This document shows positions 9,092 through 16,458 of a stretch of 25,024 nt of DNA, in pieces. Under the pieces are notes generated by a model that worked only from the letters and a program-made list of their open reading frames with translations, made no database searches and was not told the DNA's origin. Each line of letters starts with the position of its first letter. Position 1 is the stretch's first letter. Made by a program: the position numbers and the translations under genes. This DNA is from Egaibacter sp046050465 (GTDB taxonomy: Bacteria > Pseudomonadota > Gammaproteobacteria > Burkholderiales > Burkholderiaceae_C). The DNA is taken from assembly GCA_046050465.1 (NCBI GenBank), contig JBJOPS010000027.1:1-25024 (forward strand), written 5' to 3'.

Positions 9092-10051
9092 TCATGAATG
9101 CTGTGCTGCGTAAGCGCCCAGCTGCAAAACCAAATGATGGTTAAGCTGCGATTGAACGGATGCAGCAGCCAAAGCAACCTGTATACGCGGACTGGCCTCT
9201 GCGGTGCGGTGCAGTCGTGGTTGACTTAGTATCTCCCCACGACCGTCAATCACAATAGCCACGTGTGGATGGTTGGGTGTGCTGCTTCGCCGTAGCACCA
9301 CGGCCGTTTCATTGTTGTCGAGCCGGACATACGTTCCTGGTGGACAAAGGCCTACAGTGCGGACCAACGCATGACCGACCTCACTATTTCTCTCAGTTGA
9401 GGCACTGATGATGGCACGCACTGAATCGATGGCATTGCGCCCGGTTCGTGACTTACGTGGACTGATCATGGCCGCATAGCGGTCCACAATGCGTAAAATA
9501 CGAGCCAGACGGTCGGCAGGTGAAATGGCTCTTAACTCGCCTTTATCGGCGCTTTCGTCGTGATGCCCGGACACCACATCGATCCACAGCTTATCCATCA
9601 CACCGATGGCATTGAGCATCATGCTGCCCTTGACAGCATGTGCTCGTATGATGGTTTGCTGCTCTGGATTTGGCTTGTCCAGTTGCCCGGCCAGTTCATC
9701 CTGAAGTGCTGTCATGGCTATGTTCATGGTGAAAGCGGCATGTACCAAGCTATCGCGTTCTTTAATTCCCAGTTTGAGCTCAATGGCAATCAGGTGTGAT
9801 AACACAGTGCAAATTAGCGCGTGAGAAGCGCTATAGCCTACATGCGAATTGGTCGCCAGTTGGAACAGGAGGTATAAGCCAACGTCAGTGTCCCGCTGCA
9901 GCAGGGTTTGCATCCAGCGGTCATATTGCCAGATGCGTTGTTCAAACTCCTGTACCCTGGCAGGGTTAATCAGCAGAACACCCAGGCTGGATTCAAGGTC
10001 GGACCACAGACTCAGCAGATCTTCGTATTCGTGTGCACTTTTCACGTTCAA
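9092..10051 (-). CDS. Degenerate HD-GYP-type domain protein
   Basis: 319 residues. The middle follows an HD-GYP cyclic-di-GMP phosphodiesterase layout: SASHALICTVLSHLIAIELKL, then LVHAAFTMNIAMTAL where the HD metal-binding doublet should be, then RAHAVKGSMMLNAIG, then SGHHDESADKGEL where HHExxDGxGYP is expected, and a C-terminal LVRTVGLCPPGTYVRLDNNETAVVL segment typical of HD-GYP proteins. HD has become MN and the GYP signature is gone, while several histidines remain, so catalysis is doubtful and a binding or regulatory role is more likely (inference). No signal peptide or membrane segment is evident. Start is TTG at 10051, overlapping the stop of the upstream protease gene (TTGA), which implies translational coupling. 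Converges with plsY. Confidence 0.85.
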   Translation of the reverse strand: MNVKSAHEYEDLLSLWSDLESSLGVLLINPARVQEFEQRIWQYDRWMQTLLQRDTDVGLYLLFQLATNSHVGYSASHALICTVLSHLIAIELKLGIKERDSLVHAAFTMNIAMTALQDELAGQLDKPNPEQQTIIRAHAVKGSMMLNAIGVMDKLWIDVVSGHHDESADKGELRAISPADRLARILRIVDRYAAMISPRKSRTGRNAIDSVRAIISASTERNSEVGHALVRTVGLCPPGTYVRLDNNETAVVLRRSSTPNHPHVAIVIDGRGEILSQPRLHRTAEASPRIQVALAAASVQSQLNHHLVLQLGAYAAQHS

Positions 10052-10701
10052 AACCGCTTCTCCAGCAGCATCTGGTCATTCGTTCGTGTCATCTGGAAGC
10101 GAGAGAGGTAGCTGTTTCCCAGGAGTACAAAAGGCATGGCGGCAGGTGAAACTACCGCGTCCACCTCATAAATCTCCACATCACCCAATCGCACCGATGA
10201 CAGCTTGATCTTCCATCCATTAATCACTCCATTCGCAGTACTTAAACGGACGGGTTGCCCATCCTGGTAGACCAACCCCATCCGACTGGCATCTGCTGCG
10301 CTGATGGATACCAGTGAGGCCCCCGTGTCCACCACCATCTGAATAGTGCGGCCATTGATCTGACCCTGTGCCACAAAGTGCCCGCCGGTACCAGCGGTCA
10401 GGACCACTTTTGTCCCTGATGAGCCTGCGCCACCCTTGCCGCCAACGCTCGCCGGGGCGTCACCGACGCGTAACGTGTGCCGTTTACCGGCTATCTCGAC
10501 AACGGCGAACTCACCCTGTGTGGAAACAACTCTGACGCCACGATACGTCTCGCCTACCGCCACTCCTTTGGGCGCACCGCTATCCACGATCATGAGAGCC
10601 TTTCCGCTCAGCATGCCGGCCAGTGCAACCGACTGTGCACTGGCTGAAGCCATGAGCAGCACATCCAGAACACCCGTCAGGAATAAAATGACGAATTTCA
10701 T
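10048..10701 (-). CDS. Secreted retropepsin-like aspartic protease (TIGR02281-like)
   Basis: 217 residues. Residues 1-22 form a signal peptide (MKFVILFLTGVLDVLLMASASA, likely cleaved before Q23), so the protein is periplasmic or membrane-attached. Residues about 24-85 form a small beta-rich region (KGVAVGETYRGVRVV...GKRHTLRVGD) resembling pilus- or secretion-assembly protein segments. After a Gly/Ser linker comes a single-lobe pepsin fold with catalytic VVDTGAS (D125-T126-G127) and the partner motif FVLLGNSYLSRF (191-202). Such single-lobed proteases act as dimers; the substrate is unknown. The ATG overlaps the yajQ stop as TAATG, and its own stop overlaps the next start, so it is the middle gene of a tightly coupled operon. 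Confidence 0.9.
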   Translation of the reverse strand: MKFVILFLTGVLDVLLMASASAQSVALAGMLSGKALMIVDSGAPKGVAVGETYRGVRVVSTQGEFAVVEIAGKRHTLRVGDAPASVGGKGGAGSSGTKVVLTAGTGGHFVAQGQINGRTIQMVVDTGASLVSISAADASRMGLVYQDGQPVRLSTANGVINGWKIKLSSVRLGDVEIYEVDAVVSPAAMPFVLLGNSYLSRFQMTRTNDQMLLEKRF

Positions 10702-11186
10702 TAGTCGCGAAAATTATTGAAGCTCACCGGTACGTCGGTTACACCCTTGCGGATCAGCGCCATGGCGGCCTGCAGATCGTCGCGTTTGGCACCCGTCACG
10801 CGGATGGCGTCGCCCTGAATGGCGGCTTGCACCTTCAGCTTGCTGTCCTTGATCATGCGCTGGATTTTTTTTGCCAGCTCGGACTCGATGCCGTTGCGCA
10901 CCTTGATCACCTGTTTCACCTTGTCACCACCGATTTTCTGAACATCGCCCATGTCCAGAAAGCGAACATCGACGCTTCTTTTGGTGAGTTTGTTGCGCAA
11001 CACGTCGTCAATTTGCGTCAACTGGAATTCGGCGTCACCAATCAGCGTGATTTCCTTGTCCTTGAGCTCGATGCTGGCGCTGGTTCCCTTGAAGTCGAAG
11101 CGCGTGGCAATTTCCTTGGCCGTGTTTTCCACGCCGTTTTTCACCTCGACCAGGTTGGCTTCGCAGACGGTGTCAAAAGAGGGCAT
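10701..11186 (-). CDS. yajQ: YajQ-family nucleotide-binding protein
   Basis: Small cytosolic protein of the YajQ/UPF0234 family; a member in Xanthomonas binds cyclic di-GMP and affects gene expression (known for the family, not shown here). The protein starts MPSFDTVCEANLVEVKNGVEN, exactly the family N-terminus, which fixes the start at 11186; an upstream in-frame ATG at 11261 would add 25 residues that do not belong and run into murB. 161 residues, with VRFLDMGDVQKIGGDKVKQ and the C-terminal VTDVPVSFNNFRD ending intact. First gene of a three-gene minus-strand operon; its stop shares a base with the protease start. No good ribosome site is visible, and only 34 bp separate it from divergent murB. 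Confidence 0.96.
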   Translation of the reverse strand: MPSFDTVCEANLVEVKNGVENTAKEIATRFDFKGTSASIELKDKEITLIGDAEFQLTQIDDVLRNKLTKRSVDVRFLDMGDVQKIGGDKVKQVIKVRNGIESELAKKIQRMIKDSKLKVQAAIQGDAIRVTGAKRDDLQAAMALIRKGVTDVPVSFNNFRD

Positions 11187-11220
11187 AAAGATAGTCAAAA
11201 GGCAGTGAGACAATCCTCTC

Positions 11221-12300
11221 ATGTTAGTCGAGAAAAACGTTCCGCTCCAGCCGTACAACACCTTTCACATCGTGGCGAAGGCGCATTCGCTGGTTCGGGT
11301 GACCAGCGAGGCCGATGTGCAGACCGTCATAAGCGACCCGGAATTGGGGCCTGCACTGAAGTTTGTGCTGGGCGGGGGGAGCAACATTGTGCTGACCGGT
11401 GACGTCAAACCGGTGGTGTTGAAAGTCGAGGTGATGGGTCGGCGTCTGGCAGAGGAAACCGCCAAGGCTTTCATTGTGGAGGCTGGCGCGGGTGAAAACT
11501 GGCACGACTTTGTTGCCTGGACGCTGGAACAAGGCTATCCTGGCCTGGAGAACATGGCCTTGATCCCCGGCACGGTGGGGGCTTCGCCCGTACAAAACGT
11601 AGGTGCCTATGGGGTGGAACTGCAGGACCGGTTCGAGTCGCTGGACGCGGTGGATTTGCGCACCGGGCAGATTTTTACACTCAATGCCGCCCAGTGCGCG
11701 TTTGGCTACCGGGACTCGGTTTTCAAACACGCCTCGAGCGGAACGCAAGCGGTTGGGTCGGATAGGCAGGCGCTGGGTTTAAAGGACCGGGCGCTGATCA
11801 CGCGGGTGAGGTTTCGCCTGCCCAAACCGTGGAAGGCCGTACTGGGTTATGCCGACTTGGACCGCAAAATGGCGGAGTCAGGCGTCTTCGCGCCCTCTGC
11901 CCAGCAGATTTACCACTGGATTTGCGATATTCGCCGCGCCAAATTGCCCGACCCGCAGGTGATCGGCAACGCGGGCAGTTTCTTCAAAAACCCCACCGTG
12001 ACGCAGTACCAGTGCGACGACATCATCGCCCGTGAGCCCAAAATCGTGCACTACCACCTGGCAGACGGCTCGGTAAAGCTGGCAGCAGGCTGGTTGATCG
12101 ATGCCTGCGGCTGGAAGGGCAAATCGGTCGGGCAGGCGGGCGTTTATGAAAAGCAGGCACTGGTGTTGGTGAACCGCGGCGCTGGGACCGACGGCAACGG
12201 CGCTACTGGCGGCGAGGTGATGACGCTGGCCAAGGCGATTCAGACCAGTGTGTACGAACGCTTCGGCATCTTGCTCGAATCTGAGCCTGTCGTCGTTTAA
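11221..12300 (+). CDS. murB: UDP-N-acetylenolpyruvoylglucosamine reductase MurB
   Basis: FAD- and NADPH-dependent reduction of UDP-GlcNAc-enolpyruvate to UDP-MurNAc, a cytosolic peptidoglycan step. Length 359, in the E. coli type I MurB range. Visible motifs: N-terminal LQPYNTFHIVAKA, FAD-binding FVLGGGSNIVLTGD, the IPGTVGASPVQNVGAYGVEL loop, NAGSFFKNP with the catalytic serine region, GWLIDACGWKG, and the terminal GILLESEP with the expected acidic residue. Start at ATG 11221 gives the usual short N-terminus. Divergent from yajQ, so their promoters must overlap each other or coding DNA; convergent with the IclR-type gene, 21 bp apart, with no obvious terminator between. Confidence 0.97.
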   Translation: MLVEKNVPLQPYNTFHIVAKAHSLVRVTSEADVQTVISDPELGPALKFVLGGGSNIVLTGDVKPVVLKVEVMGRRLAEETAKAFIVEAGAGENWHDFVAWTLEQGYPGLENMALIPGTVGASPVQNVGAYGVELQDRFESLDAVDLRTGQIFTLNAAQCAFGYRDSVFKHASSGTQAVGSDRQALGLKDRALITRVRFRLPKPWKAVLGYADLDRKMAESGVFAPSAQQIYHWICDIRRAKLPDPQVIGNAGSFFKNPTVTQYQCDDIIAREPKIVHYHLADGSVKLAAGWLIDACGWKGKSVGQAGVYEKQALVLVNRGAGTDGNGATGGEVMTLAKAIQTSVYERFGILLESEPVVV

Positions 12301-12321
12301 CAGCAGGCTAAGCGCAAGGCA

Positions 12322-13173
12322 TCAAATCAAATTTCGCATAGCCCGGGCAGTCTCCTGCAGCACCGGGAGTACACGTGCCACAGCGTCTTCACTGCTTTCA
12401 TGACCCATCGGCATGGATACATTCAGCCCCCCTACCAAATCACCATGGCGGTCCAGCAACGGTACGGCAATGCCACGGTAGTTTAGTTCCAGCTGCTGCT
12501 CCGATATGGCCCAGCCATTTGTGCGGACACGGGCAAACTCCAGTGCCAGGCGCTCCTTGCTGGTAATGGAATGTGATGTGTATGCTTTGAGTGTTTTATC
12601 CCTCAACCATAAGGCCAGATCCAGTGGATCGCGTAGTGCCAGCATCAGTGTGCCTGCCGCGGTCAACTGGGCAGGCACGCGGGCACCCAGCACAAAACCG
12701 GTGTTCATTGATCGGGTGGTGCCGTTGCGTGCGATGTAGACCGTCTCGTCGCCATCCAGCACGCTCACGTAGGCAATTTCCTGGATACCAGCTGTGATGC
12801 GCTGCAAAAACGGCTGCACGATACGCGGCAATCGCGCCGATTCCAGATACGACTGGCCCAGCCGCAGCACGCGCGGCGTCAACCAGAACAGCTTGCCGTC
12901 GGTAGCGATGTAGTTCAGGTGAACCAGCGTCAGCAGGTAGCGGCGCGCGGCGGTGCGTGTCATGCCGCAGCGCTCACCGGCCTGGCTGGCTGTGAGGCGG
13001 GGGTAGGCGTCGTCAAACGCCTCGATGATGGACAGGCCTTTTTCCAGTCCGGCGATCCAGTCGCGCTTGTCCAGCGGGGCGGTGGGGGGTGAAACCAATT
13101 GCATGGATGTTGCTGAAACAGAGTTCAATTCTGACGCGCCGTGAGAGGCATTAGATGCAGGGAAAACCCTCAT
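12322..13173 (-). CDS. IclR-family transcriptional regulator, PcaR/PcaU/PobR type
   Basis: Dimeric DNA-binding regulator. A winged helix-turn-helix lies at about residues 60-92 (LTASQAGERCGMTRTAARRY...), preceded by DWIAGLEKGLSIIEAFDD, which matches the beta-ketoadipate regulators PcaR, PcaU and PobR; the rest (about 105-283) is the IclR effector-binding domain. Known family members sense protocatechuate, p-hydroxybenzoate or beta-ketoadipate; the effector here is unknown. It is divergent from the nine-gene hydroaromatic cluster, the usual place for its controller. Start uncertain: ATG at 13173 leaves a PcaR-like box 3 nt upstream and a low-complexity N-terminus; ATG at 13104 (MQLVSPPTAPLDKRDW) is an alternative. 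Neither has a clear ribosome site. Confidence 0.93.
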   Translation of the reverse strand: MRVFPASNASHGASELNSVSATSMQLVSPPTAPLDKRDWIAGLEKGLSIIEAFDDAYPRLTASQAGERCGMTRTAARRYLLTLVHLNYIATDGKLFWLTPRVLRLGQSYLESARLPRIVQPFLQRITAGIQEIAYVSVLDGDETVYIARNGTTRSMNTGFVLGARVPAQLTAAGTLMLALRDPLDLALWLRDKTLKAYTSHSITSKERLALEFARVRTNGWAISEQQLELNYRGIAVPLLDRHGDLVGGLNVSMPMGHESSEDAVARVLPVLQETARAMRNLI

Positions 13174-13176
13174 TTT

Positions 13177-13191
13177 GTGCGATTAGCGAAC
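13177..13191. promoter_or_regulatory. PcaR-box-like operator 1
   Basis: GTGCGATTAGCGAAC differs at one of 15 positions from the reverse complement of the Pseudomonas putida PcaR box GTTCGATAATCGCAC as I remember it. It sits 3 nt upstream of the annotated IclR start, so binding there would probably autoregulate the regulator gene. Confidence 0.55.
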
Positions 13192-13197
13192 ATCAAT

Positions 13198-13212
13198 GAT
13201 CGATAGTCGATC
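13198..13212. promoter_or_regulatory. PcaR-box-like operator 2
   Basis: GATCGATAGTCGATC is a perfect 6-3-6 palindrome (GATCGA/TCGATC, spacer TAG) and matches the remembered PcaR box at 11 of 15 positions. Its centre is 21 bp, two helical turns, from that of operator 1. Confidence 0.45.
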
Positions 13213-13215
13213 TTT

Positions 13216-13233
13216 AAGCAAAAAATATTGCTT
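13216..13233. promoter_or_regulatory. AT-rich inverted repeat in the divergent control region
   Basis: AAGCAA (13216-13221) and TTGCTT (13228-13233) flank an A/T-only spacer. TTTAAGC also occurs twice, at 13213-13219 and 13233-13239, exactly 20 bp apart. This may be a promoter or second-protein site; no clean -35/-10 pair could be fixed. Confidence 0.3.
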
Positions 13234-13281
13234 TTAAGCTACGAGCACGATTGCTAAAGTTCGCTCCATTCAAGCAAAAGT

Positions 13282-13296
13282 GATCGATCAGCGAAC
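13282..13296. promoter_or_regulatory. PcaR-box-like operator 3
   Basis: GATCGATCAGCGAAC matches operator 1 at 12 of 15 positions and contains most of the palindrome TGATCGATCA (13281-13290). It ends 4 nt before the ATG at 13301 of the dehydrogenase gene. A further half site GTTCGC lies at 13259-13264. Confidence 0.45.
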
Positions 13297-13300
13297 AAAT

Positions 13301-14260
13301 ATGCCTCATTCGGCTATGTCTTCCCTCACGATTTCCGGCACCACGGATGTCTACCTGATTCTGGGTGACCCGGTGGAGCAGGTGCGGGCGCCCGAGTCGT
13401 TCAACCCCATCTTCGCCAGCATGGGCATCGACGCCGTGCTGGTGCCTGTGCACGTGGCGCCCAATAACTTGAATGCCTTTGTCAAAACGGTGTTCATGGC
13501 GAAAAACATCAAGGGCATGTGGGTCACCATCCCGCACAAGGCGCCCATCATGGACGTGCTGGACAGTTGCGACGACCTGGGCCGCATTGCCGGGGCCGTG
13601 AACGCGGTGCGCCGCAATGCGGCCGGTCAGATCGAAGGTGGCCTGTTTGACGGCGAAGGTTTTGTGGCGGCGCTGGGTTACTTCAACATTGCCCACGCGG
13701 GCAAGCGCGTACTGATTCTGGGCGCGGGCGGCGCGGCGGCGGCCATTGGTGCGTCGCTGGCTTGCAAGTCGATTGGTTCGCCGGTGGGTTCGTCAGTTGG
13801 CGCGAGCGCCGAGGTGGCGTTTTACGACCCTGCAGCCGGCAAGGCGCAGGCTGTGGCAGCCCGCATTGGCGCATCAGCTCAGGCGCGGGTATTCACGGTG
13901 GACAGCAATGACCCGGCAGGTTTTGATATGGTGATCAACGCGTCGCCGCTGGGCCTGAAGGACGCCGATCCACTGCCCTGTGACGTGTCACGCATGAAGC
14001 CGCATGCTGCCCTGGTCGATATTCTGATGAAGAACCAGCCGACACCTGTTGTGCGTGCAGCCCGTCAACGCGGGCTGGTGGCGCATCCGGGGTTCGAGAT
14101 GATGATTCAGCAGACGCATCTGTACCTTGATTTTTTTGGTTTCACGCAAGCAGCTGCCAGAGTGCGGTGTGATGCAGATTTTGTGCGCGAACTGATTTAC
14201 CCTTCAGGGCTGGTCGGCGAAATCAAACACCCGACCGTTACAGAATTTCCAAAGCGATGA
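13301..14260 (+). CDS. Shikimate dehydrogenase-like oxidoreductase, probably catabolic
   Basis: Predicted NAD(P)-dependent oxidation of shikimate, quinate or a related hydroaromatic acid to the dehydro form. From ATG 13301 it has 319 residues: substrate domain with VTIPHK (catalytic Lys80) and FDGEGF (Asp117, where AroE has NTDxxGF), Rossmann motif GAGGAAAAIG (141-150), and the closing GFEMMIQQ (264-271). Differences from biosynthetic AroE: the substrate-binding SxSP is VRAP (28-31), the NADP-type NRT after the second strand is YDP (Asp176), and there is a C-terminal extension of about 40 residues. These point to NAD use and a different substrate fit. A GTG at 13280 is also in frame but falls in an operator-like palindrome; ATG 13316 is another option. 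First gene of the cluster, so probably controlled by the divergent IclR protein. Confidence 0.85.
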   Translation: MPHSAMSSLTISGTTDVYLILGDPVEQVRAPESFNPIFASMGIDAVLVPVHVAPNNLNAFVKTVFMAKNIKGMWVTIPHKAPIMDVLDSCDDLGRIAGAVNAVRRNAAGQIEGGLFDGEGFVAALGYFNIAHAGKRVLILGAGGAAAAIGASLACKSIGSPVGSSVGASAEVAFYDPAAGKAQAVAARIGASAQARVFTVDSNDPAGFDMVINASPLGLKDADPLPCDVSRMKPHAALVDILMKNQPTPVVRAARQRGLVAHPGFEMMIQQTHLYLDFFGFTQAAARVRCDADFVRELIYPSGLVGEIKHPTVTEFPKR

Positions 14261-14290
14261 GTCGACGCTATTGGAAGCATTTCCCGACTC

Positions 14291-14317
14291 GTTACCCCGT
14301 AACCTTTTCCCTTTTTT
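14291..14317 (+). terminator. Weak terminator- or attenuator-like hairpin
   Basis: GTTAC-CCC-GTAAC (14291-14303) is followed by CTTTTCCCTTTTTT (to 14317). The stem is only 5 bp and the T-tract is interrupted, so at most it would dampen read-through from the dehydrogenase gene into the transporter genes. Confidence 0.25.
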
Positions 14318-14338
14318 ACCACCCGAGGAGACACTGAG

Positions 14339-15487
14339 ATGACAAAACGATTTACTCTTAAAATGATAGCTGCCTGCGCAATAATGGCAGGGGCTGGTGG
14401 TGCATTTGCACAGTCAACCATCAAAATTGCCAACATTGTTGAGCTGTCTGGCGGGGGTGCATCGGCCGGTACCAACTTCAAAAACGGCGTAGAACTGGCC
14501 GTCAAGGAGATCAATGCGGCTGGCGGCATTCTGGGCAAAAAGATCGAGACCGTCACCACCGACACACAAAGCAATCCCGGCGTGGCCAAGGGCCTGACGC
14601 AAAAGGCGATTGACAACGATGTGTTTGCCATCTTTGGCCCTGTGTTCTCAGGCTCCATCATGGTCAGCATGGCTGAGAGCCGCCGCGCTGAAGTGCCAAA
14701 CTGGACCGGTGGCGAGGCAGCTGCCATCACCCAGCAAGGCAACCCGTACATTTTCCGCACCAGCTTCACGCAGGCAACCGCCATGCCCAAGGTAGCCAAG
14801 TACATCACCACCAAGTCGAAAAATCTGGCCGTCATTTATGTCAACAATGACTTTGGCAAAGGTGGCCTGGACATGATCAAGAAGGCACTGGCTGGGTCTG
14901 GCACGGCCATCGTGGCCGAGATTTCGACCGATGCCGGCCAGGTGGACTTTTCGCCTGCCGTGCTGAAAGCCAAGAACAGCAATGCAGACGCCGTGTTCGT
15001 CTACTCGAATGAAGAAGAGTCTGCCCGCGCGCTGCGCGAACTGCGCAAACAGGGCTGGGCCAAGCCCATCATCGGCGAAACCACTCTCACTGGCCAGAAA
15101 GTGATCGAGCTGGCAGGTGAGTCCGCCAACGGCGCGGTGGCCCACGTCGGGCTGACGGTGGATGCGCCCAACCCGCTGATGCTGAAGTTCAAGGCCAAGT
15201 TCTATCAGGACTACAAATACATCTCCGATCACAACGGCATCAAGGGCTACGTGGGTGTCTACACCATGAAAGCGGCCATCGACAAGGTTGGCAAGCTGGA
15301 TCGCAAGGCTGTGGCTCAAGCCATGAAGGGCCTGACGATCAGTGCTGCCAAATACCCTGGCGTGTTGATGGATGTGTCCTTCGACGCCAACGGCGACCTG
15401 GACCGCGAGAGCTACCTGGTTGAAGTGAAAAACGGCAAGCAGGAAGTGGCGGCCGTGTTGCCACCGCTGAACCCGCTCAAGAAATAA
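14339..15487 (+). CDS. ABC transporter substrate-binding protein, LivK type
   Basis: Periplasmic ligand-binding protein of the branched-chain amino acid family (type I periplasmic binding fold). 382 residues; signal peptide MTKRFTLKMIAACAIMAGAGGAFA with likely cleavage after residue 24; the mature protein starts QSTIKIANIVELSGGGASAGTNF and has the typical GVELAVKEINAAGGILGKKIE and FAIFGPVFSGS segments. Start ATG 14339 is supported by GAGGAG (14325-14330), 8 nt upstream. Members of this family also carry aromatic and dicarboxylic acids, so with these neighbours the ligand is more likely a hydroaromatic or aromatic acid than leucine (inference from context). A hairpin after it may raise its expression over the permeases. 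Confidence 0.94.
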   Translation: MTKRFTLKMIAACAIMAGAGGAFAQSTIKIANIVELSGGGASAGTNFKNGVELAVKEINAAGGILGKKIETVTTDTQSNPGVAKGLTQKAIDNDVFAIFGPVFSGSIMVSMAESRRAEVPNWTGGEAAAITQQGNPYIFRTSFTQATAMPKVAKYITTKSKNLAVIYVNNDFGKGGLDMIKKALAGSGTAIVAEISTDAGQVDFSPAVLKAKNSNADAVFVYSNEEESARALRELRKQGWAKPIIGETTLTGQKVIELAGESANGAVAHVGLTVDAPNPLMLKFKAKFYQDYKYISDHNGIKGYVGVYTMKAAIDKVGKLDRKAVAQAMKGLTISAAKYPGVLMDVSFDANGDLDRESYLVEVKNGKQEVAAVLPPLNPLKK

Positions 15488-15499
15488 GGCTTTGCATGC

Positions 15500-15532
15500 A
15501 GCCCGGTGACTGCCACGTGCAGACGCCGGGCT
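15500..15532 (+). promoter_or_regulatory. Intercistronic stem-loop between binding protein and permease genes
   Basis: AGCCCGG (15500-15506) pairs with CCGGGCT (15526-15532), with an inner CTGC/GCAG stem (15510-15513, 15519-15522). No T-tract follows. Such hairpins after binding-protein genes commonly stabilise the upstream mRNA or partly stop transcription, giving more binding protein than permease. Confidence 0.5.
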
Positions 15533-15572
15533 GGTGTTACCTATTCGGAAAATAACCCGCAGGAGACCCCCC

Positions 15573-16448
15573 GTGACCGACTTCCTCCAACTCTTCTTCA
15601 GTGGCCTGGCCACCGGGGGCATTTATGCGCTGGCTGCACTGGGTTTCACCCTGCTCTGGCAGGCGGCCGGCACCATCAACTTCGCGCAGGGTGAGTTTGT
15701 GATGTTGCCCGCGTTTGTGATGCTGGGCTTCATTTCGATGGGCGCACCATTTTTGCTGAGCTTTGGCCTCACAGTCATCGTTGCCGTGGTGGTGCTGGGC
15801 TGGCTGTTCAAGCGTGGTCTGGTGGACCCGCTGTTCAAGTTCGGCATGATGCCGATTGTGGTGGCCACCATCGGTTTGAGCATCGCCATGCGCAACGGCG
15901 TGCGCGCCGGGTACAGCGCTGAAGCGCATCCGTTCCCCAGCCTGTTTGCAGACAAGCTGTTCAACATTGCGGGAGTCACCATCACGCTGGCCGATGTGGG
16001 CACGCTGGTGCTGGCGCTGCTGCTGGTGTTTGGAACACAGGCCTTTCTGGCCAAAACCGTCACGGGCCGGGCCATGCAGGCCGTGGCGCAAAACACCGAG
16101 AGCGCCTCGGTGCTGGGCATCAACGTGCCCCGCATGATTTTTTATACCTTTGCCATCAACGCCGTGCTGGCGTGTGCTGCAGCGGTGCTGGTCACCCCCA
16201 CCTATCTGGCCAAATTCGACATGGGCGAAGGCCTGGGCACCAAGGCCTTCTTTGCCGCCATCATTGGTGGCTTCAACAACTCGCGTGGTGCGCTGCTGGG
16301 CGGCTTGATCGTGGGCGTGTGCGAGAACCTCGCTGCCGCCTACATTTCGCCAGCCTACAAGGACGCGGTTGCGCTGGTGATCTTCATGATTGTGATTCTG
16401 TTCAAGCCGCAAGGGCTCTTGGGCAGAAAAGAAGAGCGCAAGGTCTGA
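15573..16448 (+). CDS. ABC transporter permease, LivH type
   Basis: Inner-membrane permease, 291 residues, with about eight hydrophobic segments and the family opening GLATGGIYALAALGFTLLWQAAGTINFAQGE. The cytoplasmic coupling loop is visible as GRAMQAVAQNTESASVLGINV, and it ends with the usual FKPQGLLGRKEERKV. GTG 15573 is chosen as start because AGGAG (15561-15565) lies 7 nt before it and the family N-terminus begins there; an in-frame GTG at 15534 would add 13 basic residues and overlap the hairpin region. It pairs with the next gene's product to form the translocation channel of the importer. Confidence 0.95.
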   Translation: MTDFLQLFFSGLATGGIYALAALGFTLLWQAAGTINFAQGEFVMLPAFVMLGFISMGAPFLLSFGLTVIVAVVVLGWLFKRGLVDPLFKFGMMPIVVATIGLSIAMRNGVRAGYSAEAHPFPSLFADKLFNIAGVTITLADVGTLVLALLLVFGTQAFLAKTVTGRAMQAVAQNTESASVLGINVPRMIFYTFAINAVLACAAAVLVTPTYLAKFDMGEGLGTKAFFAAIIGGFNNSRGALLGGLIVGVCENLAAAYISPAYKDAVALVIFMIVILFKPQGLLGRKEERKV

Positions 16449-16458
16449 GGGAAATACC

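Noticed and set aside
11187..11261. N-terminal extension of YajQ starting at 11261
   Set aside because: The 25 extra residues are unrelated to the family and overlap murB; the conserved YajQ N-terminus begins at 11186.
13280..13300. GTG start for the shikimate-dehydrogenase-like gene
   Set aside because: It lies within an operator-like palindrome and adds residues not expected for the family; ATG 13301 is preferred, though 13316 is also possible.
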